Shown here in pieces: positions 1-8,744 of a stretch of 48,763 nt of DNA. The stretch's first letter is position 1, and each line of letters begins with the position of its first letter. The position numbers were made by a program, and so were the translations under genes. The notes under the pieces were generated by a model. It saw nothing but the letters and a program-made list of their open reading frames with translations, was not told where the DNA came from and made no database searches. The DNA comes from Rhodopirellula sp. (GTDB taxonomy: Bacteria > Planctomycetota > Planctomycetia > Pirellulales > Pirellulaceae): contig JAHELS010000020.1 of the NCBI GenBank assembly GCA_024644085.1, positions 1 through 48,763 of the forward strand. Reading direction: 5' to 3'.

Positions 1-1
1 C

Positions 2-745
2 TATACCCAGGTCCAGATCACGCCGGTCGAACAGAATGTCGACTTGCGTCGGTTCCATTTCGTCGATCTTGCATTTGCGATCCAGAAACAGCCGCGGCCT
101 GCAATCGCGCTTCCTCTTGAGATGCCCGTTGGCACCGCGATCGATTTGACCGCGTCGGGTCTTGGACGTTTTGGCAACCAGTTTTCGCCGATGGAGATCA
201 TGGGGAATTACGTCGACGAGACGCTGCCGCCGTTTGTTGACGAAACCGATCCGCCGCCGGTTCCAAACGTCTTCGACTTCAACTCGATCTGGATCATTTT
301 CGGTACCCGGGGTGAAGTCAGCCGCGTTTACTACTCTTCGAACGTTTCGGGCACGCCCGTGCTGGCCGAACAACCGGTCATCGGCGACATCCACTTGCTG
401 GTCGGGCGGGCCGGTGATGTGAAGGTTCGGCCCGAGGGTCATCTCGAAGACGACTACGACAATTTGTCGGCCGATCCATTGGCGGACGAGCCGCGCGACG
501 GCACCACGCCGTTGCTCGATCCGGAAAGTATCTGGGTCACGATCAAGGCCCGCACCGGTGAAGTTCTCGCGTCCAATTGGAACGATCCCACCGACCAGAA
601 TCGACCGTTGGTCGATCGCCTTGTATCGCCGCCGCCGGCTACGCCAACGGTTGCATTCAACACCCTGCAACAGACACGCATTCACAACGTCATTCGAAGG
701 GTTCGCTCATCCGCAGTCGAATCACGTGACGGAGGCTCCTTGTAA
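2..745 (+). CDS. Pseudopilin-operon protein, C-terminal part (5' end outside window)
   Basis: The reading frame is open from base 2, so this is the last 247 codons of a gene that begins upstream; a TTG at 44 is not needed as a start. I do not recognise a named family from this part alone. It contains a stretch (IWIIFGTRGEVSRVYY, from about base 286) that resembles the beta-strand region of GspH/FimT-type minor pseudopilins, and later IWVTIKARTGEVLASNW, a second strand of the same style. The stop codon overlaps the next start in TAATG (743-747), so it is translationally coupled to a clear prepilin-type protein. By context it is a minor pseudopilin or another component of the same secretion or pilus machine. 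The diagnostic N-terminal methylation helix would lie outside the window. Confidence 0.6.
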   Translation, partial: YTQVQITPVEQNVDLRRFHFVDLAFAIQKQPRPAIALPLEMPVGTAIDLTASGLGRFGNQFSPMEIMGNYVDETLPPFVDETDPPPVPNVFDFNSIWIIFGTRGEVSRVYYSSNVSGTPVLAEQPVIGDIHLLVGRAGDVKVRPEGHLEDDYDNLSADPLADEPRDGTTPLLDPESIWVTIKARTGEVLASNWNDPTDQNRPLVDRLVSPPPATPTVAFNTLQQTRIHNVIRRVRSSAVESRDGGSL

Positions 746-2160
746 TGAAGAATCGTAATCACGCATCGCCTCGCGGTGTGACTTTGATGGAAGTCATTTT
801 CGCCATCGGCATTGTCCTGACCGGGTTGGTCGGACTTGCGGCGTTGATTCCGGTCGCCGCGGAAAACGCCAAGGCGACAATGGAACTCGACCGCAGCGTG
901 AATGAATCGACATCGGCGGTCGCAACCGGCGTCGCCAAAGGTTTGTCCGACCTCGATTCGCTGGTGATCTTTGACAAGCCGACTCCCGGTTCGCTGGGCG
1001 ACCCGACCATCGGTTATGTTCCCAGCCGCCGCGCCGAAACGATCCGTTGGAAACTCGAGTCGCAAAGCAGCTATGACCCGCCCGTGGGCGCATCGGCACC
1101 CACTCCGCGGTTCGTGTTCGGCAAACTGGAATCACCCGGCTACGGTCATCATCCTTTTGGCAGCGGGCTGACATCGGGAATCTGTATCGATCCGCTTGGG
1201 ATGCCGGATCAAAGGTTGATTAATTTTACGCCCGCGGCCGGTGACAACGCATTCGAGTACAGCCGGTTCCCTTATTACGGTGAACGCTACAACCCGCTTG
1301 CTGCGCCCAACGAAACCGTGACGGCGGGTGCCGCGGGATCGTGGCCGATGTCCCCGCGCATGTGGCGAGCCACGATGGCGTGGGATCTGCAAGACGACGG
1401 CGTGGCGCCGGTGTTTGCCCACGAGGTGATGCCGCAAATCTCACTGGCACGAACGTTCCAGGGTTACGGCGGCGTCTCGGTGATCCCCGGCAGCGAAGAG
1501 GACCAGCCCGGTTCGGTGTTGTTGTCGCGGACCGCTGTCGGCAGCAACTTCGTCGATGCATCGAGGGATGAATCATCGCGATACACATGGTTCATGACGC
1601 TCGCGCCGCCCTTCCTTGGCGGTTCGGTTTTTCGTCAATCGATCGTGATCGTCGATTCGCGTGTCCCGCCGGTGCCGCAGCGTGCCGGGGACCCGACGGC
1701 GCTCGACCAATCCAACCACGCGGTTGATGATCCGAAAGACAATCCATCGGGGGAACGTCTGACGTGGATCGGCCAGGCACTCGGGTTCACCGATGGCGCC
1801 GGTGGCGAAGTGCTCATGTACGGGTCGGGGTCGGTCAGCGATGACATCAATGTCGGCCAATGGGTGATGTTGTCGCGGCAACCCCACAGCGGCATGCCTT
1901 TGGCGCCGACCGGGCCGGCGGTGCACCGATGGTTCCAGGTACTCGGCGTCGATGACGCAGAATACGGAAGCGTGAATTCCGGGTTTTCCGAACCGAATTG
2001 GACTTCGAGCGATCTGCCCGTATGGCGGCGCTGGGTCACGTTGGCCGGTTCCGATTGGAGCTTCGGTTTCCAGCCGATGAACGATCTACGCGACGACACG
2101 TTCTGTACGATCGTGCAGGGTGCCGTCAATGTTTTTGAATCGGATGTGGTGGTGCAATGA
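745..2160 (+). CDS. Prepilin-type N-terminal methylation domain protein (PilV/GspI-like)
   Basis: A 471-residue protein. The N-terminus has a short basic leader and a type IV prepilin signal: RG|VTLMEVIFAIGIV, with cleavage expected after Gly11, valine in place of the usual Phe at +1, and the conserved Glu at +5 (Glu16). A hydrophobic helix to about residue 35 follows. The remaining ~430 residues form a long, unrecognised extracytoplasmic region, far larger than classical minor pseudopilins (about 120-200 residues). The start is set by the TAATG overlap with the preceding gene, and the end overlaps the next gene in ATGA. It probably acts in a type II secretion or type IV pilus-like machine after processing by a prepilin peptidase. 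The GspI/PilV assignment rests on operon position and the Leu-Met-Glu-Val helix, so the subfamily is uncertain. Confidence 0.8.
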   Translation: MKNRNHASPRGVTLMEVIFAIGIVLTGLVGLAALIPVAAENAKATMELDRSVNESTSAVATGVAKGLSDLDSLVIFDKPTPGSLGDPTIGYVPSRRAETIRWKLESQSSYDPPVGASAPTPRFVFGKLESPGYGHHPFGSGLTSGICIDPLGMPDQRLINFTPAAGDNAFEYSRFPYYGERYNPLAAPNETVTAGAAGSWPMSPRMWRATMAWDLQDDGVAPVFAHEVMPQISLARTFQGYGGVSVIPGSEEDQPGSVLLSRTAVGSNFVDASRDESSRYTWFMTLAPPFLGGSVFRQSIVIVDSRVPPVPQRAGDPTALDQSNHAVDDPKDNPSGERLTWIGQALGFTDGAGGEVLMYGSGSVSDDINVGQWVMLSRQPHSGMPLAPTGPAVHRWFQVLGVDDAEYGSVNSGFSEPNWTSSDLPVWRRWVTLAGSDWSFGFQPMNDLRDDTFCTIVQGAVNVFESDVVVQ

Positions 2161-5100
2161 CTCGTTCAATGTTGCCTCACATCGATTCCCATTTCCACGA
2201 ATTCAGTTTTAACGACGACTGCTCGAATGGCTGCTGCCCAAAGCACGCCGATCCTTCTCTTCTCAATGGTTCCCATCACGGGGAAAATGCAATGTCTCTC
2301 CTGTTCTCCCACGCAGCGTCCGTTCGGCGCACACACGCAACCGATGATTCGCGCCGCGGCGTCATTCTATTGGTTGTCCTGGGAATGCTGACGTTGTTCA
2401 GCATCCTTGCCGTCTCGTACCTAGTCTTCACGACTCGGCAGCGGACCGCGTCGTTCAACATCACGCGTGCCGAAATCGCGAGAATCGATTCGGAATCGCT
2501 GGTCCGGGGAGCGCTCAAGGAGATTGTCGTTGGCAGCGACGGTCCCCAATCCTCGCTCTGGGGCCACTCGATCCTTGCGGACCTGTACGGGATGCGAGAC
2601 GGAGTGATAGGCGATGTGATGCCGGCGGTATCTTATTCGTCGGCCAGTTTGGACATGGCACCGGAAGTCCTGCTGAACGGACAATTTCTTCGTTTCCCAT
2701 CCACGTTGCACCTGACCGCCGAGTATCCCTTCCGCCGAAACGACAACGAAGTCGATCGTCGGTACCCGGTTTACACGGGCCCCTACAACAGCGGGCCGAC
2801 GACGACCAGTTTTCCGATGGACGATTCGCTCAACGGACGGCTGTTGACCTTCACCGACGGACCGCTGGCCGACTTGACCATGCCGATCGTCCGCTATTTC
2901 GGCGAACATCGCGCGGCCACCAATGCCCGCAGCCAACTCAGCGGCCAGGTGATCCTTGATCTCCGGGAACATCTCGAATCACGCGTTGAAATCGACGGTG
3001 ACACGCTGACCCTGGCTCAATGGCTCGCCCTGCCGGGGTTCTCACCGCACCGTTTGTTCTATGACCAAATCGTCACCGCCGGTTCAACCACGCCGACGCC
3101 CTATTCGAATTACTACATCAATGGCCGCGTGCTCAACGGGCCCGGTTTGGGATGGGACCTCACCCGCAACCAATTCAACAACACGACCGGCAACACATTC
3201 AATCAAAACGATGTCGTGGCGGCTTCGCTGAACATCACAAGCTTGATGAACGCGATCCGCAACGGAACACCGTTTACCCCTGATCACGTTCCGGTCACCG
3301 GCGGTGCCTACGACGCTTCGGGTTCGGACGTTCCGATCGCGATGCAGGGCCACTACGCGCTGCACCGATTCGCATCCAACGACGCTACGGGCAACGCACT
3401 GGAATCATTTCTCCAGGATTTACCACCGGGCGATGTCGACGAACCGTACGATGCGGCGGACTACAACAACCTCTGGCTCAGCTACTTCCCCAACAGCGAT
3501 CTGCTTGGCCGGCCGACGCCTTCGTTTGTCCGACCCGCCCTTTTGAACTGGGTCATCAACCAGGAATCGGTCGCACTTCAGACACTTCCCGTCCAACGGT
3601 TGCGGAATATTCTCTACGCGATCCAGCGAACCACGCTCCGTCCGCTGCCCTATGCGAACGACCCCAACGTACCAGTCTCGCCCGCCGACCGCGGTGACGG
3701 TGTGCTGAAACTTCGCTACGCCAACGCGAGCGCTACGGCGCCGCTTGTCTTTACGGGCAGCAACGACGCGCCCGGCTTGAAAGATCCGATTGACATTTCC
3801 AGCACCGATCCGGTCTACCTTGCCAATGCGATTCGGTTGCTGGCGCGGGCACTCGCCGGCCGCGATACCGATGGCGACGGGATTCTCGACAGCTGGGATG
3901 TTGATAACAACGGCGACGGAGTGCGCGACAGCGTCTGGACCGACGCGGGATCGCCACTGATTCAAACGCCCACCGGCAAGTTGATCAAACCGCTCGTCGC
4001 CTACATGGTCGAGGATCTCGGCGGACGCGTGAATGTGAATCTGACCGGCAATCTGGCCCAGGCGCGCGACGTCATCGGCACGTCGATGCAGGGTTCGCTG
4101 CAGCACGGTGCCCCGATCCGGACACCCGCGTCCGACTACCGCAAATCGCCGGCACCGGTTCCGACCGGCTTGCCCGCTCCGAATCCTACGATGGGCGAAG
4201 TGGTCGTCACCGACCTGCCGACCGGGTTTGGCTATGGACCCGCCGAGATCGATGTCCGCGCGTTGTTCACGGCGGCTGGTTCGCTCGGTACAACCGCCGA
4301 TCGCTATCGACGCGGTCCGCAACGCTTGCTTTGTGAACGACTTGGCGTGTGGTCGAGTGCCGACGGAAAAATGTCGCCCGTCACGCCGCTGACCGGTGGC
4401 ATCTATGTCGCAGCGGGCGATCTTCTTGATCCGTTGTCCGGCGGCGGCAACGATATCCTCGGCGCGCTCCGCTATCCGGGGCGTGCAAATCTCCAGCGAT
4501 TGGCCGGGTCCCAGGGATTGCCGACCGATGCATTCGGACGCAGCTCGGTGGGCCTTGGCGTCGATGGGGGAATGCTGGTCGCTCGTGCGGCGCTTCCGGT
4601 CAACAACGCCGGCTTGATGGCGGGCGACAGCTTGGATGACCCCTATGAATTCCAGATGGACGCATTCGGCGAACCCGACGCGCCCTATACGCTTGCCGAC
4701 ATGGAAGGTTTGCTGAGGTTCGAGGACTTTGATCGCGAGTTGCTCGCCAGCCGGTTGGTAACTCTGATCAACGAGTATCACGACGACATCAACGGAACCC
4801 AGCCCGACACGCTGGCGCGAATTCGACGCGCGCTTGCCGAATCGATCACGACCCACAGCAACAGCGCGGTCTTGCCGACCGGCGTCTTGCCGTCGGAATG
4901 GCGACCTCGTCCCGACTTGACGAATTACAACACGATTCCGATCGTGCGCCAAAAAACTGCGACCGGGGCGCTCCCGCCCCAGACGTTGTTCCGACTCGGG
5001 TTCGCCGCCGCCGAGCCGCGGCGCAGCGACTATCCGACCAACAACGACTTCCTGATCGCACTGCGGTCATATCACACCGCACTCAACGGCGTGTTATGGG

Positions 5101-8100
5101 AATTGATGCCGTTTGAGGCGCGCAGCGGTCAGCGGATGAATCTCAATCGCCCGTTTGGGAACCAGCTTGACGATGACGGCGACGGCGTGATCGACGATCC
5201 TGATGAAATTGCGCTGCATGTCAACGGCCGCGAGGACGACGGGGACATGCCGGCCAACCCCGACGATCTCGGTGAATACGTCGACCGCCCACTCAAGTAC
5301 GCCAGCGGTTTACCGACCAGCCCGTTCACGCATTGGACTTCCTCTCGCGGCGATGTCACTCCACTCGAGCCGGGCGTCGAGAGCCGCCAATTGTTCGCGC
5401 GCCACTTGTACGTATTGGTGATGTTCCTGATTCGCGACAGCAACGCGTCAAACGATTTTGAATTCCCAAACAACATCACCGGACCGCTTCCCACCTCGCG
5501 GCAACGCCAGGATCCTCCGGGCAGCAGCAACTGGGTCACGGTCGATCCGCAAGACGAGTACCGCGCATGGAAAGTTGCCCAGTGGGCGATCAACGTCGCC
5601 GACTTTCGTGACACCGACGCGATCATGTCCCGCTTTGACTACGACGTCTATCCGTACGACGGGTGGGACATCGTCAACAGCGGACCGAACAATACCTTCC
5701 GCACCGTGTGGGGACTGGAGTATCCCGAGTTAACGCTCGAGGAATCACTCGCCTTCCATGACCGAAAAGTACGTGACACCGATTTGGATGACGGCTCGGG
5801 CACCAAAAGTCTGATCGGCCCCGGTGGAAATGCATCCGGCGGTGTCGACCGGGACCCCGACCAATGGCGATTGCCCGAAGGATCGGCCTTCTTTGAAATT
5901 CGCAGCACCCGTTCGCCACAGCCGTTGCGTGTCCCCGGAAGCGAAACTTCCGCCGACAGCAACGCATGGTCCTATCCGAGTGAGCTTTATTTCAATCGTG
6001 GCACGGTAACCAATCCCGACTGGGTGCTCGATTTGGCACGACAGGCGCCCGATCGAAATCCGGTCTGGCGAATCGCGATCACCACGGCGCATGACGATCC
6101 GAACCGGCCCGCCGAGGCAGAACTCTGTCCCGACTTCGCACTCAAACCGTCCGGGAGCGGCGCCGAGGGTGCACCGCCGGCGATCAACCGCGACACGACG
6201 ACGCTCAATCCGTTGCAACCTGATTTCTTTGGTCCGCCCAACGCGGTCGACGTGATCGACCGGGTTGTCTGGTTCGCCAACGAGGATCCCGACTCCAATG
6301 ACGACGGGATCGTCGACGGCTGGGTCGCCAACGACTCGGCCGCGCCGGGCAAGATCTTTTACAACCGGTCGGCCAATCGCTACCTCGACAACGGACAGTT
6401 CGCCGTGATCGGCCCGCGGATCATCACCGCACTGGGCTCGCTCGAAACCCACAGCGTTGCCGGACCGACCCATGATCCGACAACGGACGAAGTGATCGTT
6501 GACGCCGTTGACTATGAATCGCCGCAGCGAATTTCGATGGCGGGAACGGTCGAACATACGAATTTGAATGGCTCGTCGACACGTCCAACGATGGATCCGG
6601 CTGCAGGCGGAAGCATTCGCAATCCGTTGCCGATCATCGCAATGTCAAATCCGCCGACGGCCTGGGGTGGTGCCAACACGCGAAATCGCACGATCGGATT
6701 GAACGTTTCCGAACCGTACGAAATCGTCGGCGGCCATCCTTCGCTGCCGGCCCGGAGCTACTATCGCGAACCGGTCGAGCGATTGAACGATCGCCAGGTT
6801 GGCACACCCGACGAATTCCCGATTGACACCTGGTACAACACCGAAACGGGGAACGGCCCCGGATTGCCCGACCGCCCGTTCGACACCGAAGCCTACGCCG
6901 AACTCGAGCAGGTCTTTGGAAACAACGGACAACGGACCGGGACGCGAACCCATTTCAAAACCGCGTACCTGCAGCGATTGGCGGATCCAACGCTGCCGCA
7001 CGATCCCAACACGAATCCGTACATCAGCGTTGATTACATCGCGATCGACTTGACGGTCTTCAATGGCAGCATGGACAACTCGGAGTCCAAAAACGACAGC
7101 ATGGGCGTCGCGTTGTGGCCGGACCGAAACGACCGAAACCCTTACGGCTCGGGACCCGACGAACGATTCGCGTCACGTTTCAAAACCGGACAACCGTTGC
7201 ATGAAGACTCGGCAAGTGGCACGTACGCGAACTTGACCCACAGCGTCAACACGATGATGCCCGAGACCACCAGCGTCGGCGGTGCGGGCGCCCACGACCC
7301 GCACTTCCAAATCAATCTGAACGTGGCCGCCGATGCCAATACCGGCGGCTACGACCGCACGGCGCACTCAACCACGCTCGGCTATTTGAATCACACATTT
7401 GGCGAGCGATGGGCCCAGGAAGCCGGGGGTGCACGGGCAAGTATCTCTCCGTTCATCGGACTACCGTTTGACACCTGGCGATCGAACATCCTCTGGCTCA
7501 ACCGTGATTTTGTCTCGGCCGAGGAATTGATGTGGGTGCCGACCGCCGGACCGGGCCGTTTGGCGGTTGATTTCGGGAGCGCAACCGGATTGACGGGGAC
7601 CGACCAGTTCGACGACGCGAACAACGAGCTGGCGGGACCGCCGACACCGACTTCGGCAAGCCGTTACGACTTCAACCAGCGGTTCACCCACCTGTGGAAT
7701 TACTTCTCCTCGAACTCGAATGATTTCGACACTGCCGGTGCCGCGTCACCGAATTTCTGGCGATTGCTGGATTGGGTCGAGGTTCCGCCGCCATTCGATG
7801 CCGATGCCGATTTCGTTTCTCCGGAATCGGACGTGATGCAGCTGGGTGAACAATCCAACTTCACTACGAATTTCATTTATCCAACTTTCAGTCCTGCCGC
7901 GACACAAATCGACGGAAACCCGACAAGCTGGACGCACCCCGGCCAAACCGACATGGTTTGGAATTCGGGCGCCGGTCGTTGGCAAAACGTCGCCCCAGGC
8001 AGCGGTGCGACCAATGGTTTCTGGACAAACCATGTTGCCGTGGAACCATTCCGGCCGCCTCACAGTTTCCGCAGCGGTCTGTTTCGTAGCGGGTTGATCA

Positions 8101-8744
8101 ACCTGAATACGATCAAGAACGATCGGGTCTACCAGGCCTTGATGCATGGATTTTCGACATCGGGCGAACGGCCGGGCGCGGGCAACGGCGCTTTCTGGAA
8201 CGCGTTTCTGGACAGCCGCCGTGGTTTCACGCTTCCGGCGACAACCGGAACGGAGTCGTTGCATTCGAATTTTGACCAATCGATGCCGACACAGTTCGCC
8301 GGTGTGTTTCAGTCGCCGCATGGCACCGACATCGCCCCGCTTGCGTCGATGCGAAGCGATGCGTCGCGAAACTCTCCGATCAACGGTTCGATTCTGCGTC
8401 CTGACACCTCAACACCGGCCCGGCCATTGCTGCAGCGTGATCCGACGACCGTCCCGGCGGCCCAGTCGCACGAGCGTAGCGTCGTGCACCAGCAGCTCGG
8501 TGTGACGCGCACGTCGAATCTCGCTGCCGGCCAATCCAATGTCTACGCGATCTGGATCACCGTCGGTTTGTTCGAGGTCGATTCACAAACGCTGACCGTC
8601 GGCCAGGAACTCGGTTATGACACCGGCAGCGTCAAGCGATACAAAGGGTTCTTCATCATTGACCGCAGCAAACCGGTGATGTTCGAACCTGGTAAAGAAA
8701 ACAACTTCAACAACGTTGTGCAACTCTCGCGGATTCTCAACTGA
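2157..8744 (+). CDS. Giant GspK/PilX-like pseudopilin-operon protein
   Basis: A 2,195-residue product. Near the N-terminus a basic pair precedes one long hydrophobic helix (RRGVILLVVLGMLTLFSI, about residues 66-93), as in GspK/PilX proteins, which lack the GFTLIE consensus. Around residues 569-592 there are calcium-loop-like repeats (DTDGDGILDSWDVDNNGDG), and another near 1003 (LDDDGDGVIDD). Residues about 615-635 (VEDLGGRVNVNLTGNL) resemble the GspK segment after its first helix. Typical GspK is about 300 residues, so this is roughly seven times larger. The start at 2157 uses the ATGA overlap; an internal ATG at 2292 (Met46), 20 codons before the helix, is a realistic alternative because residues 1-45 are His/Cys-rich and look non-coding in style. 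It ends in a TGATG overlap with the next gene. It probably caps or anchors the pseudopilus; the large exported part is unexplained. Confidence 0.75.
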   Translation: MTRSMLPHIDSHFHEFSFNDDCSNGCCPKHADPSLLNGSHHGENAMSLLFSHAASVRRTHATDDSRRGVILLVVLGMLTLFSILAVSYLVFTTRQRTASFNITRAEIARIDSESLVRGALKEIVVGSDGPQSSLWGHSILADLYGMRDGVIGDVMPAVSYSSASLDMAPEVLLNGQFLRFPSTLHLTAEYPFRRNDNEVDRRYPVYTGPYNSGPTTTSFPMDDSLNGRLLTFTDGPLADLTMPIVRYFGEHRAATNARSQLSGQVILDLREHLESRVEIDGDTLTLAQWLALPGFSPHRLFYDQIVTAGSTTPTPYSNYYINGRVLNGPGLGWDLTRNQFNNTTGNTFNQNDVVAASLNITSLMNAIRNGTPFTPDHVPVTGGAYDASGSDVPIAMQGHYALHRFASNDATGNALESFLQDLPPGDVDEPYDAADYNNLWLSYFPNSDLLGRPTPSFVRPALLNWVINQESVALQTLPVQRLRNILYAIQRTTLRPLPYANDPNVPVSPADRGDGVLKLRYANASATAPLVFTGSNDAPGLKDPIDISSTDPVYLANAIRLLARALAGRDTDGDGILDSWDVDNNGDGVRDSVWTDAGSPLIQTPTGKLIKPLVAYMVEDLGGRVNVNLTGNLAQARDVIGTSMQGSLQHGAPIRTPASDYRKSPAPVPTGLPAPNPTMGEVVVTDLPTGFGYGPAEIDVRALFTAAGSLGTTADRYRRGPQRLLCERLGVWSSADGKMSPVTPLTGGIYVAAGDLLDPLSGGGNDILGALRYPGRANLQRLAGSQGLPTDAFGRSSVGLGVDGGMLVARAALPVNNAGLMAGDSLDDPYEFQMDAFGEPDAPYTLADMEGLLRFEDFDRELLASRLVTLINEYHDDINGTQPDTLARIRRALAESITTHSNSAVLPTGVLPSEWRPRPDLTNYNTIPIVRQKTATGALPPQTLFRLGFAAAEPRRSDYPTNNDFLIALRSYHTALNGVLWELMPFEARSGQRMNLNRPFGNQLDDDGDGVIDDPDEIALHVNGREDDGDMPANPDDLGEYVDRPLKYASGLPTSPFTHWTSSRGDVTPLEPGVESRQLFARHLYVLVMFLIRDSNASNDFEFPNNITGPLPTSRQRQDPPGSSNWVTVDPQDEYRAWKVAQWAINVADFRDTDAIMSRFDYDVYPYDGWDIVNSGPNNTFRTVWGLEYPELTLEESLAFHDRKVRDTDLDDGSGTKSLIGPGGNASGGVDRDPDQWRLPEGSAFFEIRSTRSPQPLRVPGSETSADSNAWSYPSELYFNRGTVTNPDWVLDLARQAPDRNPVWRIAITTAHDDPNRPAEAELCPDFALKPSGSGAEGAPPAINRDTTTLNPLQPDFFGPPNAVDVIDRVVWFANEDPDSNDDGIVDGWVANDSAAPGKIFYNRSANRYLDNGQFAVIGPRIITALGSLETHSVAGPTHDPTTDEVIVDAVDYESPQRISMAGTVEHTNLNGSSTRPTMDPAAGGSIRNPLPIIAMSNPPTAWGGANTRNRTIGLNVSEPYEIVGGHPSLPARSYYREPVERLNDRQVGTPDEFPIDTWYNTETGNGPGLPDRPFDTEAYAELEQVFGNNGQRTGTRTHFKTAYLQRLADPTLPHDPNTNPYISVDYIAIDLTVFNGSMDNSESKNDSMGVALWPDRNDRNPYGSGPDERFASRFKTGQPLHEDSASGTYANLTHSVNTMMPETTSVGGAGAHDPHFQINLNVAADANTGGYDRTAHSTTLGYLNHTFGERWAQEAGGARASISPFIGLPFDTWRSNILWLNRDFVSAEELMWVPTAGPGRLAVDFGSATGLTGTDQFDDANNELAGPPTPTSASRYDFNQRFTHLWNYFSSNSNDFDTAGAASPNFWRLLDWVEVPPPFDADADFVSPESDVMQLGEQSNFTTNFIYPTFSPAATQIDGNPTSWTHPGQTDMVWNSGAGRWQNVAPGSGATNGFWTNHVAVEPFRPPHSFRSGLFRSGLINLNTIKNDRVYQALMHGFSTSGERPGAGNGAFWNAFLDSRRGFTLPATTGTESLHSNFDQSMPTQFAGVFQSPHGTDIAPLASMRSDASRNSPINGSILRPDTSTPARPLLQRDPTTVPAAQSHERSVVHQQLGVTRTSNLAAGQSNVYAIWITVGLFEVDSQTLTVGQELGYDTGSVKRYKGFFIIDRSKPVMFEPGKENNFNNVVQLSRILN

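Noticed and set aside
3420-4952. A 510-codon minus-strand frame inside the GspK-like gene
   Set aside because: No motif, signal peptide or ribosome-binding site; the plus-strand frame is continuous for 2,195 codons with operon overlaps.
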